Assembly: GCA_046303515.1 (NCBI GenBank)
Contig: JBKCGI010000088.1
Location: 26,139 to 90,138 of the forward strand
Source of the DNA: M2408 sp046303515
GTDB lineage: Bacteria > Bacteroidota > Bacteroidia > Flavobacteriales_D > Crocinitomicaceae
DNA: 64,000 bases
Direction: 5' to 3'
Positions 7,214 through 16,727 of the stretch are shown piece by piece. A program made the translations under genes and the position numbers. Each line of letters starts with the position of its first letter. Within the stretch, counting starts at the first letter, position 1. The notes beneath the pieces are model-generated. The model had not been told where the DNA came from. It searched no databases and worked only from the letters and a program-made list of their open reading frames with translations.

Positions 7214-10171
7214 TTAGTTGATTGGAGATAGTTTTACTTCTTTATTTGTAGGAATAAATTCGAGTAAATAATCATACAAAGATTGTTCTACCGGACTCTC
7301 AAGTTGAAAAGATATTTCTACTATAGAAACCATTTTACCATTTTCATCCCTTATTTTTTCTTCTTTCTCAGAATTATGAATAAGATTTATATTTCCTAAA
7401 TAGTAAAAATCTTTATCTTCAAAATTTGATTTTTTGACAAATAAAGGAATTCTCATTTCATATTTTGATTGTTGCAAAATAGCACTAACATCTGGGGACT
7501 TAAAATTTCGCTTATTTTTTGACATCCAGATAAATTCATTTCTTGATGCAAATCGGTCATGATATTTTGTAGTGGCAGAAATATCTTCTTCTTTGTGGTA
7601 ATTTACAAAAATCGCACAATCTTTTTTATTTTTTTCAATCATATATCCACCAACATTTTGCGCAACAGGATTTTCATCCCATTTTAAAATCCTAAATGCA
7701 TCTTTTCTAGTGTATTTTTGATTTAATATAAAATCGTTTTTTGCAAATTCTACTTTAGATTTATTTTGCAAATTTTGACTGGAGTAATTACACAAATCAA
7801 TTAAATAAGTTTTGACATCATCATCAGCAATTAGTGTTTTCATTGAATCACCAAATCTGATATTTTCGTTTTCAAAAACAACATTTGAATATTTTCTGTT
7901 TACACCAATTTTCACTAATTGCTTATTAACTTTTTCGGTAACAAAAAGCCCGTTTATGTTGTGTATTGCATGTAAAAAAGTATCATCATCTATTGCGTAA
8001 TTAGTATCGGCATAATAATTCGAGGAATATTGAGAAAAACTTATTTCACCTTTAACAAGCAAACTTTTAAGCAAATGTAATTCTATAAATCTCAAAGGGT
8101 TTAAAACTTCTTTGGATAAAAATGAAAGTAACTCTAAATTATATTTGTGAACTTTTTGAATAGGTTCATTTTGACCTAATAGAAAAGCATAATAAGATTC
8201 GTAATTTGTTACATATTGGTAAGGATCTCTTTCTCCATGGATTACAAAATCCATCATTTTTGGAATTCGGCCTATTTTTCCCTTTAAGGAGTTGTATTCT
8301 TGAACTAAAATCCTTTTTTCTTGAAGTTTACCAGTATTTATTGAATGAAAAATTTTTTCTTTTACAATTCTATCAAAATAAATAGTTGATGCACCAATTA
8401 AAGATTTTTCTGGTCTGTTTACTAATTTTCTAAGATTATCTTTTACATAGGTTTTATCTCCAAAAAGTGCAATTGGCACTAAAAAGTTGTTTTGATAATT
8501 TCCAATAAAATCAATTACGGTTACATAAGATTTTCCCTCAGTTTTTCTTAAACCTCTTCCTAATTGTTGCACAAATACAATTGCTGACTGAGTTGGTCGT
8601 AACATTACAATTTGATTAACCCGAGGAATATCTATTCCCTCATTGAAAATGTCAACTGTAAATATGTAATCTAATTTTATTTCTAAATCATCAGTTTCAA
8701 GAAGGTCAATTGCTCTAGATCTTTCTGCTTCACTTGATTTGCTTGAAAGAAAAAGCGTTTTTAATCCTGTTTTATTAAATTCTTCAGATAAGTATTCACA
8801 TATTTCTTGGCGAGAGCAAAAAATCAACCCCCTTACAATACCGTCATTTGTACCAAAAAGTTTTAATTTTGAAATAATGTGGTCAGCTCTTTCTGTTTTG
8901 TTTAAATCTAAAAAACTTACCTTGTCATCTACTAATTCACCATTTATTTCAATGTCAGAAATTCCATAATAATGAAAGGGTACAAGCATATCGTGAGCCA
9001 AGGCATCATGTAATCTTATTTCATAGGCAATATTGTAATCAAATAATGCAAAAACATCCTTGCTATCAGTTCTTTCAGGTGTAGCCGTCATGCCTAAAAG
9101 AAAGGTTGGTTTAAAATGATTTAATATTTTTTGATAACTGTCAGCGCTTGCTCGATGCGTTTCATCAATTATTATATAATCGAAATGATTAGCGGAAAAT
9201 TTTTTTAAATGATCTTCTCGACTAAAAGTCTGTATTGTTGAAAAAATGTAATCCGCGCTGGTATCAGTTTGATTTCCCGAGTAAAGTCCATATTTGATTT
9301 TTTCACCAAGTATATTTTTAAAACTTTCCATCGATTTTGAAGCTATGTTTCTCCTATGAACCAAAAACAAAATTCGCTTGGGTTTTACTTTTAATACATC
9401 AAATGCAGATAAATATGTTTTTCCAGTTCCAGTCGCAGAAATTAGAAGAGCTTTGTTTTTTCCTTGTTTTCTTAGGTGTTCCAAATTGGCTAAAGCCATT
9501 TTTTGCATTTCATTTGGCTCTACTTTTATAGTTTCATTTTCAAGAAGTGCCTTTCGCAAACCTAGTCTCAATTTTTTTTCAGAATTATACACAAAGGCAT
9601 ATTTTTCCAAATACTCCTCAGTAACAAAATGAGAAGATTCAAAAACCTTATTAAATTCGTTTAATGTTTGCTTAAATAACTCACTATCTTTATGCGCTGT
9701 AACTTTTAAATTCCATTCTTTATTTTTGGTAAGTGCATTTTGTGTAATATTGCTACTACCTATGATAATTGTATAATACGATTTATGAGTAAATAAGAAT
9801 CCTTTTGAATGAAAGTCAGATTCTTTAGCAATTTTAAGTTCAACATTATTTAATTGCTTAAGTCTTTTTAATGCTTCTGGTTCAGTAAAATTTAAGTATT
9901 CCGAAACTAGTATTTTACCACTTATATTTTTTGCTTGCAACTCCAAAAGTTCTCCAAATAAAGATGCTACTCCGCCTGATGTAATAAATGCAACCGACAG
10001 AAAAAAGGATTCGCAAGACCTTAATTCATCTAAAATGGTGGTTAAAACCTTTTCGTTTAAAATAGGATCATTTGTAACAATACTTGGTCGATATTCTAAA
10101 AATGATTCCGTGTTTTCATCGACAAAACCTGTTGTTACCGCATTTCTAATATTTAGTTTTAAGGCTTCCAT
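7214..10171 (-). CDS. PLD-nuclease / SF2 helicase / DUF3427 protein
   Basis: A 985-residue multidomain protein. Residues about 40-185 form a phospholipase-D-type nuclease domain with HSK at 121-123 and the GSSN motif at 138-141. Residues about 215-560 are a superfamily 2 helicase: Walker A ATGTGKT 246-252, DETH 336-339, TAT 362-364 and the arginine-finger motif QLGRGLR 536-542. The rest matches the DUF3427-type C-terminal extension. The family acts on nucleic acids; its physiological role is unsettled and it is often found in variable regions. Its start lies one base after the NUDIX stop, implying translational coupling. The gene is very AT-rich, even for this window. Domain calls are firm; a defence function is only inferred. 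Confidence 0.88.
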   Translation of the reverse strand: MEALKLNIRNAVTTGFVDENTESFLEYRPSIVTNDPILNEKVLTTILDELRSCESFFLSVAFITSGGVASLFGELLELQAKNISGKILVSEYLNFTEPEALKRLKQLNNVELKIAKESDFHSKGFLFTHKSYYTIIIGSSNITQNALTKNKEWNLKVTAHKDSELFKQTLNEFNKVFESSHFVTEEYLEKYAFVYNSEKKLRLGLRKALLENETIKVEPNEMQKMALANLEHLRKQGKNKALLISATGTGKTYLSAFDVLKVKPKRILFLVHRRNIASKSMESFKNILGEKIKYGLYSGNQTDTSADYIFSTIQTFSREDHLKKFSANHFDYIIIDETHRASADSYQKILNHFKPTFLLGMTATPERTDSKDVFALFDYNIAYEIRLHDALAHDMLVPFHYYGISDIEINGELVDDKVSFLDLNKTERADHIISKLKLFGTNDGIVRGLIFCSRQEICEYLSEEFNKTGLKTLFLSSKSSEAERSRAIDLLETDDLEIKLDYIFTVDIFNEGIDIPRVNQIVMLRPTQSAIVFVQQLGRGLRKTEGKSYVTVIDFIGNYQNNFLVPIALFGDKTYVKDNLRKLVNRPEKSLIGASTIYFDRIVKEKIFHSINTGKLQEKRILVQEYNSLKGKIGRIPKMMDFVIHGERDPYQYVTNYESYYAFLLGQNEPIQKVHKYNLELLSFLSKEVLNPLRFIELHLLKSLLVKGEISFSQYSSNYYADTNYAIDDDTFLHAIHNINGLFVTEKVNKQLVKIGVNRKYSNVVFENENIRFGDSMKTLIADDDVKTYLIDLCNYSSQNLQNKSKVEFAKNDFILNQKYTRKDAFRILKWDENPVAQNVGGYMIEKNKKDCAIFVNYHKEEDISATTKYHDRFASRNEFIWMSKNKRNFKSPDVSAILQQSKYEMRIPLFVKKSNFEDKDFYYLGNINLIHNSEKEEKIRDENGKMVSIVEISFQLESPVEQSLYDYLLEFIPTNKEVKLSPIN

Positions 10172-10172
10172 T

Positions 10173-10568
10173 TTAATTTATGTCAATCAGTTTATCCACA
10201 ATTGGAATATCAGCTGCAGCCCAATCGAGACTTCTTAGTTCTTTTAAAGTTAACCATTTATAATCAAGATGCTCATTCAATGTTAATATCCCATCAATAA
10301 TTTCACATTCAAAAGTGTCCATTATTATTCTAAAATCTGGGTAGGAATGGTCGACTCTAATTAAAAATTTATTTATGCGAATTATTAAATTAAGCTCCTC
10401 CTGTATTTCTCTTATAATTGTTTGTTCAATTAATTCTGATTCTTCCACTTTTCCACCTGGAAATTCCCACTTTTTCGAAATATAATCGTATTTATTCTCA
10501 TTTCTTTGGACACAAAGAATTTTATTATCTTGAATAATTACCGCGGCAGTCACATGAATTGTTTTCAT
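10173..10568 (-). CDS. NUDIX hydrolase, MutT-like
   Basis: Predicted nucleoside-diphosphate-linked pyrophosphohydrolase of about 131 residues. The NUDIX box is complete: G-x5-E-x7-REIQEE, beginning at GGKVEESELIEQ, with the usual penultimate glycine replaced by asparagine (EELNL). The WEFPGGK context resembles 8-oxo-dGTP or (deoxy)CTP diphosphatases. A longer frame to 10619 adds 17 residues unlike the family; the ATG at 10568 (MKTIHVTAAVI) fits. It is the first gene of the minus-strand cassette and is one base from the helicase gene, so it may supply nucleotide clean-up or signal hydrolysis for that system. The substrate cannot be told from the sequence. Confidence 0.87.
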   Translation of the reverse strand: MKTIHVTAAVIIQDNKILCVQRNENKYDYISKKWEFPGGKVEESELIEQTIIREIQEELNLIIRINKFLIRVDHSYPDFRIIMDTFECEIIDGILTLNEHLDYKWLTLKELRSLDWAAADIPIVDKLIDIN

Positions 10569-10752
10569 GCTGCAAATTAATAGAATTTTATGACATGGCC
10601 AAAATTCCCAAAAAATCACTTTTTTTACTGATATAAATCCTATTATTTAATGTTTTTCAAATCTATTTTTGGCGCGAAAAGTTGTGTAACCTGAATTACT
10701 TTTTTTCTGTGAAACATGGCTTAACTTTGACTAAAATTAACACATATTTGTC

Positions 10753-12165
10753 ATGAAAGTAGAACAAATTTACACCGGATGTATCGCACACGCTGCTTAT
10801 TATTTAGAAAATAACGGAGAAGCAGCAATTTTTGACCCATTAAGAGAAGTTGCACCTTATATTCAGCGTGCAGACCTTGATGGAGCAAAAATCAAGTATG
10901 TTTTTGAAACGCATTTTCATGCAGATTTTGTTTCTGGCCATTTAGATTTGGCGAAAAAAACAGGAGCCACTATCGTTTATGGTCCAACAGCTAAACCTGG
11001 ATTTGATGCCTTGGTTGCGACAGATGGTCAAGAATTTAAAATTGGAAATTATACGGTAAAGGTAATTCACACGCCAGGACACACCATGGAAAGTACTACC
11101 TATTTGCTAATTGATGAAAACGGTAATGAACATGGAATTATTTCAGGAGACACCTTGTTTATTGGAGATGTTGGTCGTCCTGATTTGGCACAACATGTTA
11201 TTGCAGATTTAACGGAAGAAAAATTGGCAAATCATTTATTTGATTCCTTGAGAAATAAAATCATGCCGCTTTCAGATGACTTAATCGTATATCCAAATCA
11301 TGGAGCAGGAAGTGCTTGTGGGAAAAAAATGAGCAAGGAAACTACCGATACCTTAGGAAATCAAAAGAAAACAAATTATGCTTTACGTGCTGATATGACT
11401 CGTGAAGAATTTGTGAAAGAATTACTCACAGGTTTGACAAATCCTCCAGGATATTTTCCGAAAAATGTACTGATGAACATTCAAGGCTACGAAAGTTTGG
11501 ACACCGTTATGGAACGAGGAAAAAAAGCATTAGATCCCGAAGCATTTGAATTAGTTGCGAATGAAACACATGCTTTGGTTTTAGATACGCGTGACCCCGA
11601 AGTTTTTTCTAACGGATTTATTCCAAATTCAATCAACATTGGTTTAGATGGAAGTTTTGCGATGTGGGTGGGGGAATTGATTCTGGATATCAAACAAGAA
11701 ATTTTATTAGTTACAGAAATAGGAAGAGAGGAGGAGGCAATCATTCGACTTTCACGAGTGGGTTACGACCATACCATCGGATTTTTGGAGGGAGGTTTTG
11801 ATGCTTGGAAAAATGCGAATAAAGAAATTGACACTGTAAATCGAATTTCAGCTGAAGCATTTGAAAAATTGTATGACAGTAATCCAATAATTATTGATGT
11901 TAGAAAAAAAAGTGAGTTCGATTCAGAACATGTTTTAAATGCCATTAACGTTCCTCTTAATCAATTGAATGAAAAATTGAGCATGATACCAAAGGAAAAA
12001 GATTTCATTCTTCATTGTGCAGGGGGCTACAGAAGTATGATTGCAGCTTCAATGTTGAAATCAAGAGCCTACGATAATTTTGTTGATGTAGCAGGTGGTA
12101 TGACAGAAATATTGAAAACAAAGGTTCCAAAAACAGAATATGTTTGTCCTTCAACTTTGTTGTAA
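10753..12165 (+). CDS. Persulfide dioxygenase-rhodanese fusion (CstB-like)
   Basis: The order of domains is a metallo-beta-lactamase fold (residues 1-230; HFHAD at 54-58, H63, H110, D133), an inactive rhodanese (about 260-355, no cysteine at the active loop: TEIGREEE), and an active rhodanese (about 370-465; catalytic C422 in HCAGGYRS). This is the layout of Staphylococcus CstB, which oxidises persulfides and transfers sulfur to make thiosulfate. The likely role is detoxifying sulfide/persulfide in the cytoplasm. A strong terminator follows at 12202. No CstA, CstR or sulfide:quinone reductase gene is adjacent, so it seems to work alone here. Confidence 0.88.
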   Translation: MKVEQIYTGCIAHAAYYLENNGEAAIFDPLREVAPYIQRADLDGAKIKYVFETHFHADFVSGHLDLAKKTGATIVYGPTAKPGFDALVATDGQEFKIGNYTVKVIHTPGHTMESTTYLLIDENGNEHGIISGDTLFIGDVGRPDLAQHVIADLTEEKLANHLFDSLRNKIMPLSDDLIVYPNHGAGSACGKKMSKETTDTLGNQKKTNYALRADMTREEFVKELLTGLTNPPGYFPKNVLMNIQGYESLDTVMERGKKALDPEAFELVANETHALVLDTRDPEVFSNGFIPNSINIGLDGSFAMWVGELILDIKQEILLVTEIGREEEAIIRLSRVGYDHTIGFLEGGFDAWKNANKEIDTVNRISAEAFEKLYDSNPIIIDVRKKSEFDSEHVLNAINVPLNQLNEKLSMIPKEKDFILHCAGGYRSMIAASMLKSRAYDNFVDVAGGMTEILKTKVPKTEYVCPSTLL

Positions 12166-12201
12166 GATTAATTAGTAAATTTAAATAATAGAATAATTGA
12201 G

Positions 12202-12227
12202 TCCCAGAATTTTCTGGGATTTTTATT
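12202..12227 (+). terminator. Intrinsic terminator of the rhodanese-fusion gene
   Basis: The stem tcccaga/tctggga has a short A/T loop and is followed by tttttatttta. It lies 37 bases after the stop at 12165 and just ahead of a TAccTTTG box (12229-12236) that could start the next transcript. Confidence 0.8.
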
Positions 12228-12255
12228 TTACCTTTGCTACTTATAATTATTTGTA

Positions 12256-12606
12256 ATGTCTGAAAAAATTACTATTTTCCATAATCCACGTTGTTCCAAA
12301 AGTCGCGAGAGTTTAGATTTATTATCTAATTCAAATTGTGAAATTGAAATTGTTGAATATTTAAAAGATGTTCCATCGGTGAAAGATTTAAAGGCAATCG
12401 TTAAAATTTTAGGTCTAAAACCGCAAGATTTAATTAGAAAAAGCGAAGAAGAGTTCAAAGTACATTTTCAAGGCAAGACCCTAAGTGATGCAGAATGGAT
12501 CAAAGCTATGGTGAAATATCCAAAATTGATTGAGCGACCAATTGTCATAAAAGGGAATAAAGCGGTAATCGGAAGACCTCCAAGTTTGGTTTTGGAATTA
12601 ATTTAA
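12256..12606 (+). CDS. arsC: ArsC-family (glutaredoxin-type) protein
   Basis: A 116-residue thioredoxin-fold protein with the HNPRCSKSRESL motif; C13 is the cysteine used by glutaredoxin-coupled arsenate reductases. The length and the later PIVIKG and IGRPP segments fit the ArsC/YffB family. No arsenite pump or ArsR gene is nearby, so a true arsenate role is uncertain, and the gene could encode a housekeeping YffB/Spx-like thiol protein. A TAccTTTG promoter box lies about 20 bases before the start. It ends three bases short of the convergent TonB receptor gene. The family is certain; the exact substrate is not. Confidence 0.85.
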   Translation: MSEKITIFHNPRCSKSRESLDLLSNSNCEIEIVEYLKDVPSVKDLKAIVKILGLKPQDLIRKSEEEFKVHFQGKTLSDAEWIKAMVKYPKLIERPIVIKGNKAVIGRPPSLVLELI

Positions 12607-12609
12607 AAT

Positions 12610-14949
12610 TTACAATTTATATTGTAGTTGTACCATAAAAGTTCGAGGTGCTTGAATATCTCCTGGTCGAGTTGCGTATTCCACATTGAGAATATTGTTT
12701 ATCATAAATCCAGCTCTAAAATGGGCATTGATTTCATAACCTGATCTAAAATCAAAAACGGGAATTCCCTTATTGTTTAGTTGACGATATTGTTTCAATC
12801 CAGGTAAAATTTCAACTCCAGCACTTTTCGTTTCAAAAACAACGTCGATGTTTTTCATAAAACTCGTGTATCGTAAGGAAAAACCTAAACTAAATTTTTT
12901 GTATTTTGCCTCAATATCAGCTTTTGCTAAATGTTTAAAGCGATATTTTAACATATTAGTAGTTGTGTCTGAAAAGGTTGCTCGATAAGCTGAATCTTGA
13001 TTCAAACTTATTGGATTCATATAGGTGTAACCGATCAAAGAAGTAATTTCTACATTTTTAATTTTGCCTTCTGAATTAAATGAAAATTCCAGACCGGAAA
13101 TCCTTGCTTCTTCAGCGTTTTGAGCCTTAAAACCAAACCATTTTGCTATATAACCTGGATCATTTGGATTGATACTTGGCGTTACTCCTTCAGGAATATA
13201 AAAACCAAATGCAAATTCCATCATGTTTGAATATTGATTGACAAAACCAGCAACATCAATTAATCCTTTCCATTTTCCAATTTTAACTCCTTGTTTGATG
13301 CCAATTTCCGCAGCCCAACCTTCTTCACGTTGTAAATTTGGATTTGGGAAAATATTTAAGCTCCCTACCGAAGTTTGCGTAAAGCGCTCAGCAACTGATG
13401 GGTAACGAACTCCTTGTCCAAAAGAAGCTCTAATGTGTGTGAATTTTAATAACTGATATGAACTTGCAATTCGTACGATTGGATAAAATGGAATTTTGCT
13501 AGAATCTTTACCATAATAAAAGTCAGAATCACCACTTTTTCCATCTTGACTAAAATATTCGCCTCTTAAACCAGCAGTGAAATATAATTTTTTCCATTTC
13601 TTTTCAAATTGGCCGTAAATTGCATAGTTGTTTGAAAAATGATTGCCATATAAAGCAGAATTAATTTGGTTTTTAGTGAATGATGCTCCAGCAGTTAATA
13701 CATTTAAATTCCCCCATTTGCGCTGAAATTGATAATCCCCATAATAAACTTCCGAACTTGAACTCTGACTTAAATTAGTGTAATTCAGGTTATCAATAAA
13801 ATAATATCTAGTTTTGAGGGCATGCGTATTTTTTTTGGAATCGGTGTATTTTAAGTAAGGATCAACTGAAAAACGAATTCCCTTGTTATAGGTTAAACTT
13901 GAAGCCAAATTACTTGTGTCTGCTCCTCCGCTCGGTGTATATCCGAGAGAATCACTTTGCCAAATGATGAAATTTCCTGTCTTTTGAATTTGAAAATTGT
14001 ACCCTATTCCAGCCTTAAGATTCTTGATTTTATCAAATTTTAAAAATATTGTCCCACTTGTACGAATACGCTGTTCGGTTTCTCCTTGACGATAACCTTT
14101 GTCCGTTAATCCAGCGAGAGAGAAATTATAGCCAATTTTTTTATGCATTTTACTGGCATAAAAATCAACTAATTGCATGGTAGGATTTGAATTCCACCAT
14201 TTCAAACTTTCTCTTTTAGGATCACCATAAACCGCATTTTGTAATTTGAATCTAATTTCAGCTTTTTCTTTGGGTTCTTTTTCAATGAGCGAAATAATTC
14301 CATTTAAGGCACCACTTCCATATAAAACAGAAGATGCACCTTTTAAAACCTCAATTCGCTGCGTGCTTTCTAAAGGAATTGTATTCCATTTAGCATCACC
14401 AGCATCAGCTGAAAGCATTGGAACGCCATTCCAAAGCAATAAAACACGACTTCCAGCACCGTAAGCAAAACCACTTCCTCCACGTATACTAACTTGTCCG
14501 TCCATCGCATATACTCCTGGACTTTGGTCCAAGGCTTGCTCGATATCCGTGATTCCTTTGTTGTTAATCATTTCAGGTTTTAAAACTTCCAAAGAAATAG
14601 GAATTTCTTCTACGCGCTGTCCACGACGAGAAGAACTAATTACAATAGTTTCAGTTTCCATGATAATCGGTTTCAAAGATACAATTAGGAGCTCATTCGG
14701 AAGGCTTCCAACAACGATTGTATCATTGACGAAGCCGTCAAAATGAACAAGTAGAGTAAGGGGAAAGGATTTATATGAAATTGAAAATTTTCCAGTGCTG
14801 TCATTTACAACTTTATTTCCTTCTGATGAAAATACTTTTGCACCAACAAGAATTTCAGAATTTGAATCATCATATACTATTCCTTTTATTTCTTGAGAAA
14901 AAAGAAAAGTAGGAAAAGTTAACAAAAGTAAAAGTAAACGCATTTGCAT
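12610..14949 (-). CDS. TonB-dependent outer membrane receptor
   Basis: Outer-membrane active transporter of about 779 residues. It starts with a signal peptide (MRLLLLLLTFPTFLFSQ), then a carboxypeptidase-regulatory-like domain (EIKGIVYDDSNSEILVGAKV), a plug domain (about 100-220, including DQSPGVYAMDGQVSIRGGSG) and a 22-strand barrel ending in an aromatic-terminated strand (MVQLQYKL). The track frame opens at 15003, but residues before the ATG at 14949 or 14943 are not signal-like. There is no SusD partner next to it, so it more likely takes up a siderophore, vitamin or metal than a glycan. The substrate cannot be read from the sequence. Confidence 0.93.
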   Translation of the reverse strand: MQMRLLLLLLTFPTFLFSQEIKGIVYDDSNSEILVGAKVFSSEGNKVVNDSTGKFSISYKSFPLTLLVHFDGFVNDTIVVGSLPNELLIVSLKPIIMETETIVISSSRRGQRVEEIPISLEVLKPEMINNKGITDIEQALDQSPGVYAMDGQVSIRGGSGFAYGAGSRVLLLWNGVPMLSADAGDAKWNTIPLESTQRIEVLKGASSVLYGSGALNGIISLIEKEPKEKAEIRFKLQNAVYGDPKRESLKWWNSNPTMQLVDFYASKMHKKIGYNFSLAGLTDKGYRQGETEQRIRTSGTIFLKFDKIKNLKAGIGYNFQIQKTGNFIIWQSDSLGYTPSGGADTSNLASSLTYNKGIRFSVDPYLKYTDSKKNTHALKTRYYFIDNLNYTNLSQSSSSEVYYGDYQFQRKWGNLNVLTAGASFTKNQINSALYGNHFSNNYAIYGQFEKKWKKLYFTAGLRGEYFSQDGKSGDSDFYYGKDSSKIPFYPIVRIASSYQLLKFTHIRASFGQGVRYPSVAERFTQTSVGSLNIFPNPNLQREEGWAAEIGIKQGVKIGKWKGLIDVAGFVNQYSNMMEFAFGFYIPEGVTPSINPNDPGYIAKWFGFKAQNAEEARISGLEFSFNSEGKIKNVEITSLIGYTYMNPISLNQDSAYRATFSDTTTNMLKYRFKHLAKADIEAKYKKFSLGFSLRYTSFMKNIDVVFETKSAGVEILPGLKQYRQLNNKGIPVFDFRSGYEINAHFRAGFMINNILNVEYATRPGDIQAPRTFMVQLQYKL

Positions 14950-15047
14950 ATTAAATTTGGTTTCGAAAATAAAGAAAATATTGTGTAAAAAACAATTTAT
15001 CAATTTTATTTTTAAATTTACCCAGTTTAATTTTAAAAAAAAATATC

Positions 15048-15767
15048 ATGCAGAAATTTATACTTTTAATCATTTTTAGTTCAATTTTTTCATTTGTAAC
15101 ACTTGCTCAATGTACGCCTGGTGCAAATTACGCAGATTCACTTTTTGGTGCTTGGCCAGATACTACAACCAATTTTCCGGCAGGACAAGAAAATGTATCT
15201 TATGTTACAGATTTAAATTTTAAAGTTCCAAGTGATGCTGGTGATATTGATCCTGCTTTTATGGGAAATCAAATTATAGATTTTACTGTTGATAGCGTTG
15301 TTGGTTTGCCTGCTGGTTTAGATCATGCCTGTAATATTGCTTCATGCAATTATACAGGTGGTTCAAATGGTTGTGCTCAAATTTTGGGAATTCCTACTTC
15401 AACTGGAATGCACGATATTACGATTCATATAACGGCAAATTTATCAGTGTTTGGTTTTCCAGTTCCAGTTCCTTATTCTTTTAGCGGTTATCATATTTTT
15501 ATTGAGCCTCAAGGAACTGCAAACATTTTAGAAACAAAATTCGACAATGTTTCTGTTTATCCAAACCCTGCGAAGGACATAATCTATTTGAAAGAATTAA
15601 ATCAGAAAATGGAAGCAATTGAAATCCAAGATGCTTCAGGGAAAAGTATTATCTTAAAAAATTCTGATTTAAATGAATTGAACATTTCTAGCTTGGAAAA
15701 CGGCATTTACTTTATTAAAATTTATTTTAGTGATAAACAAGAAGCTGTTCGCTTTGTTAAGTTCTAA
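15048..15767 (+). CDS. Secreted protein with T9SS type A sorting domain
   Basis: A 239-residue exported protein with an N-terminal signal peptide (MQKFILLIIFSSIFSFVTLAQ), a middle region of unknown function with cysteine pairs (CNIASCNYTGG, NGCAQ), and a C-terminal type A sorting domain from VYPNPAKDIIYLKE to VRFVKF. The domain marks it for export across the outer membrane by the type IX system, whose PorT and PorV parts are encoded further on. The middle is not recognised; it has calycin- or PKD-like beta strands at most. It runs divergently from the TonB receptor and ends 17 bases before the kinase gene. Confidence 0.88.
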   Translation: MQKFILLIIFSSIFSFVTLAQCTPGANYADSLFGAWPDTTTNFPAGQENVSYVTDLNFKVPSDAGDIDPAFMGNQIIDFTVDSVVGLPAGLDHACNIASCNYTGGSNGCAQILGIPTSTGMHDITIHITANLSVFGFPVPVPYSFSGYHIFIEPQGTANILETKFDNVSVYPNPAKDIIYLKELNQKMEAIEIQDASGKSIILKNSDLNELNISSLENGIYFIKIYFSDKQEAVRFVKF

Positions 15768-15784
15768 AGTTTAAGTAGTTTCAT

Positions 15785-16681
15785 TTGAAAAAGCAATCTA
15801 CATTTTTATTTTATCTTTTAGGAGCCTATGTAGTGTTGCAATTTTCATGGTGGGCTTATCATATTATTCAATTAACGCAAGAAGTTGGATACGAACAAGC
15901 TGCCGTAAACAAAAGAATTGGGATGATAATTGGGGAAGGATTAGTTTTCTTCCTCATTTTAATTTTTGGGATTTGGAGAATAATTCGTTCCATCAAAAAA
16001 GAGCACGAATTGGCAAAACATCAGCATAATTTTATGTTGTCCGTTACACATGAACTAAAAACGCCTTTAGCCTCCACAAAGCTTTATTTGCAAACGCTTC
16101 TAAAGCGGAATTTTGAAGCAGAAAAGCGTGACGAATTGCTCCAAAAAGCACTTTTAGAAAATAAGCGATTGGAAGAAATTGTTGATGCGATTTTAATATC
16201 TGCCAGAATTGAGAACCGTACATTTGAAATTCACAAAGAGAAAATTGAATTAGTGAAGGAAATTGAAGAAATCATCTCTCATTTTCATTTAAAATACAAT
16301 TCTTCCTTTATCTTTTTAACAGCTAAAAAAAATATTGAAATATTCAGTGATTTATTTATGATTCGAACTATAATCATGAATTTACTAGAAAACGCTGTAA
16401 AATATGCTGGAATTCAGGAGCAAATTGAAATTAATTTACATTCAAACGCGCAAGGAATTGTTATTCAAGTAAAAGATTTGGGACCAGGAATACCAAAGGA
16501 ACAACAAGAAATCATTTTTCAAAAATTTGTGCGCTTGGAAAACGAAGAAACACGTTCAAAAAAAGGAACTGGTTTAGGATTATTTATCGTGAAAGAATTT
16601 ACGTCCTTATGCGGTGGAACAATTAGCTATAGCAATAATTCGCCTAAAGGATCTGTTTTTGAATTAAAATTTCAGGCATAA
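15785..16681 (+). CDS. Sensor histidine kinase (orphan, TTG start)
   Basis: A 298-residue membrane kinase. It has two membrane helices (about 7-26 and 49-66) with only a ~22-residue loop between them, so no real periplasmic sensor domain. The HisKA box is SVTHELKTPLAST (H89), the N box NLLENAVKYAG, and the glycine-rich boxes DLGPGIP and GTGLGLFI. The start is TTG at 15785; the first ATG would remove the first helix. No response regulator gene is adjacent, unlike most relatives. The 17-base gap after the T9SS cargo gene suggests co-transcription. A hairpin terminator follows. Confidence 0.92.
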   Translation: MKKQSTFLFYLLGAYVVLQFSWWAYHIIQLTQEVGYEQAAVNKRIGMIIGEGLVFFLILIFGIWRIIRSIKKEHELAKHQHNFMLSVTHELKTPLASTKLYLQTLLKRNFEAEKRDELLQKALLENKRLEEIVDAILISARIENRTFEIHKEKIELVKEIEEIISHFHLKYNSSFIFLTAKKNIEIFSDLFMIRTIIMNLLENAVKYAGIQEQIEINLHSNAQGIVIQVKDLGPGIPKEQQEIIFQKFVRLENEETRSKKGTGLGLFIVKEFTSLCGGTISYSNNSPKGSVFELKFQA

Positions 16682-16712
16682 AAAAAACCCTCAAGTAATT
16701 GAGGGTTATATA
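16680..16712. terminator. Bidirectional terminator
   Basis: The perfect 7-bp stem ccctcaa/ttgaggg with a gtaa loop (16688-16705) sits between two convergent genes. The A-run on its left serves as the U-tract for the minus-strand gene, and ttatataatt follows on the right. Confidence 0.8.
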
Positions 16713-16727
16713 ATTAATATCCACTAA

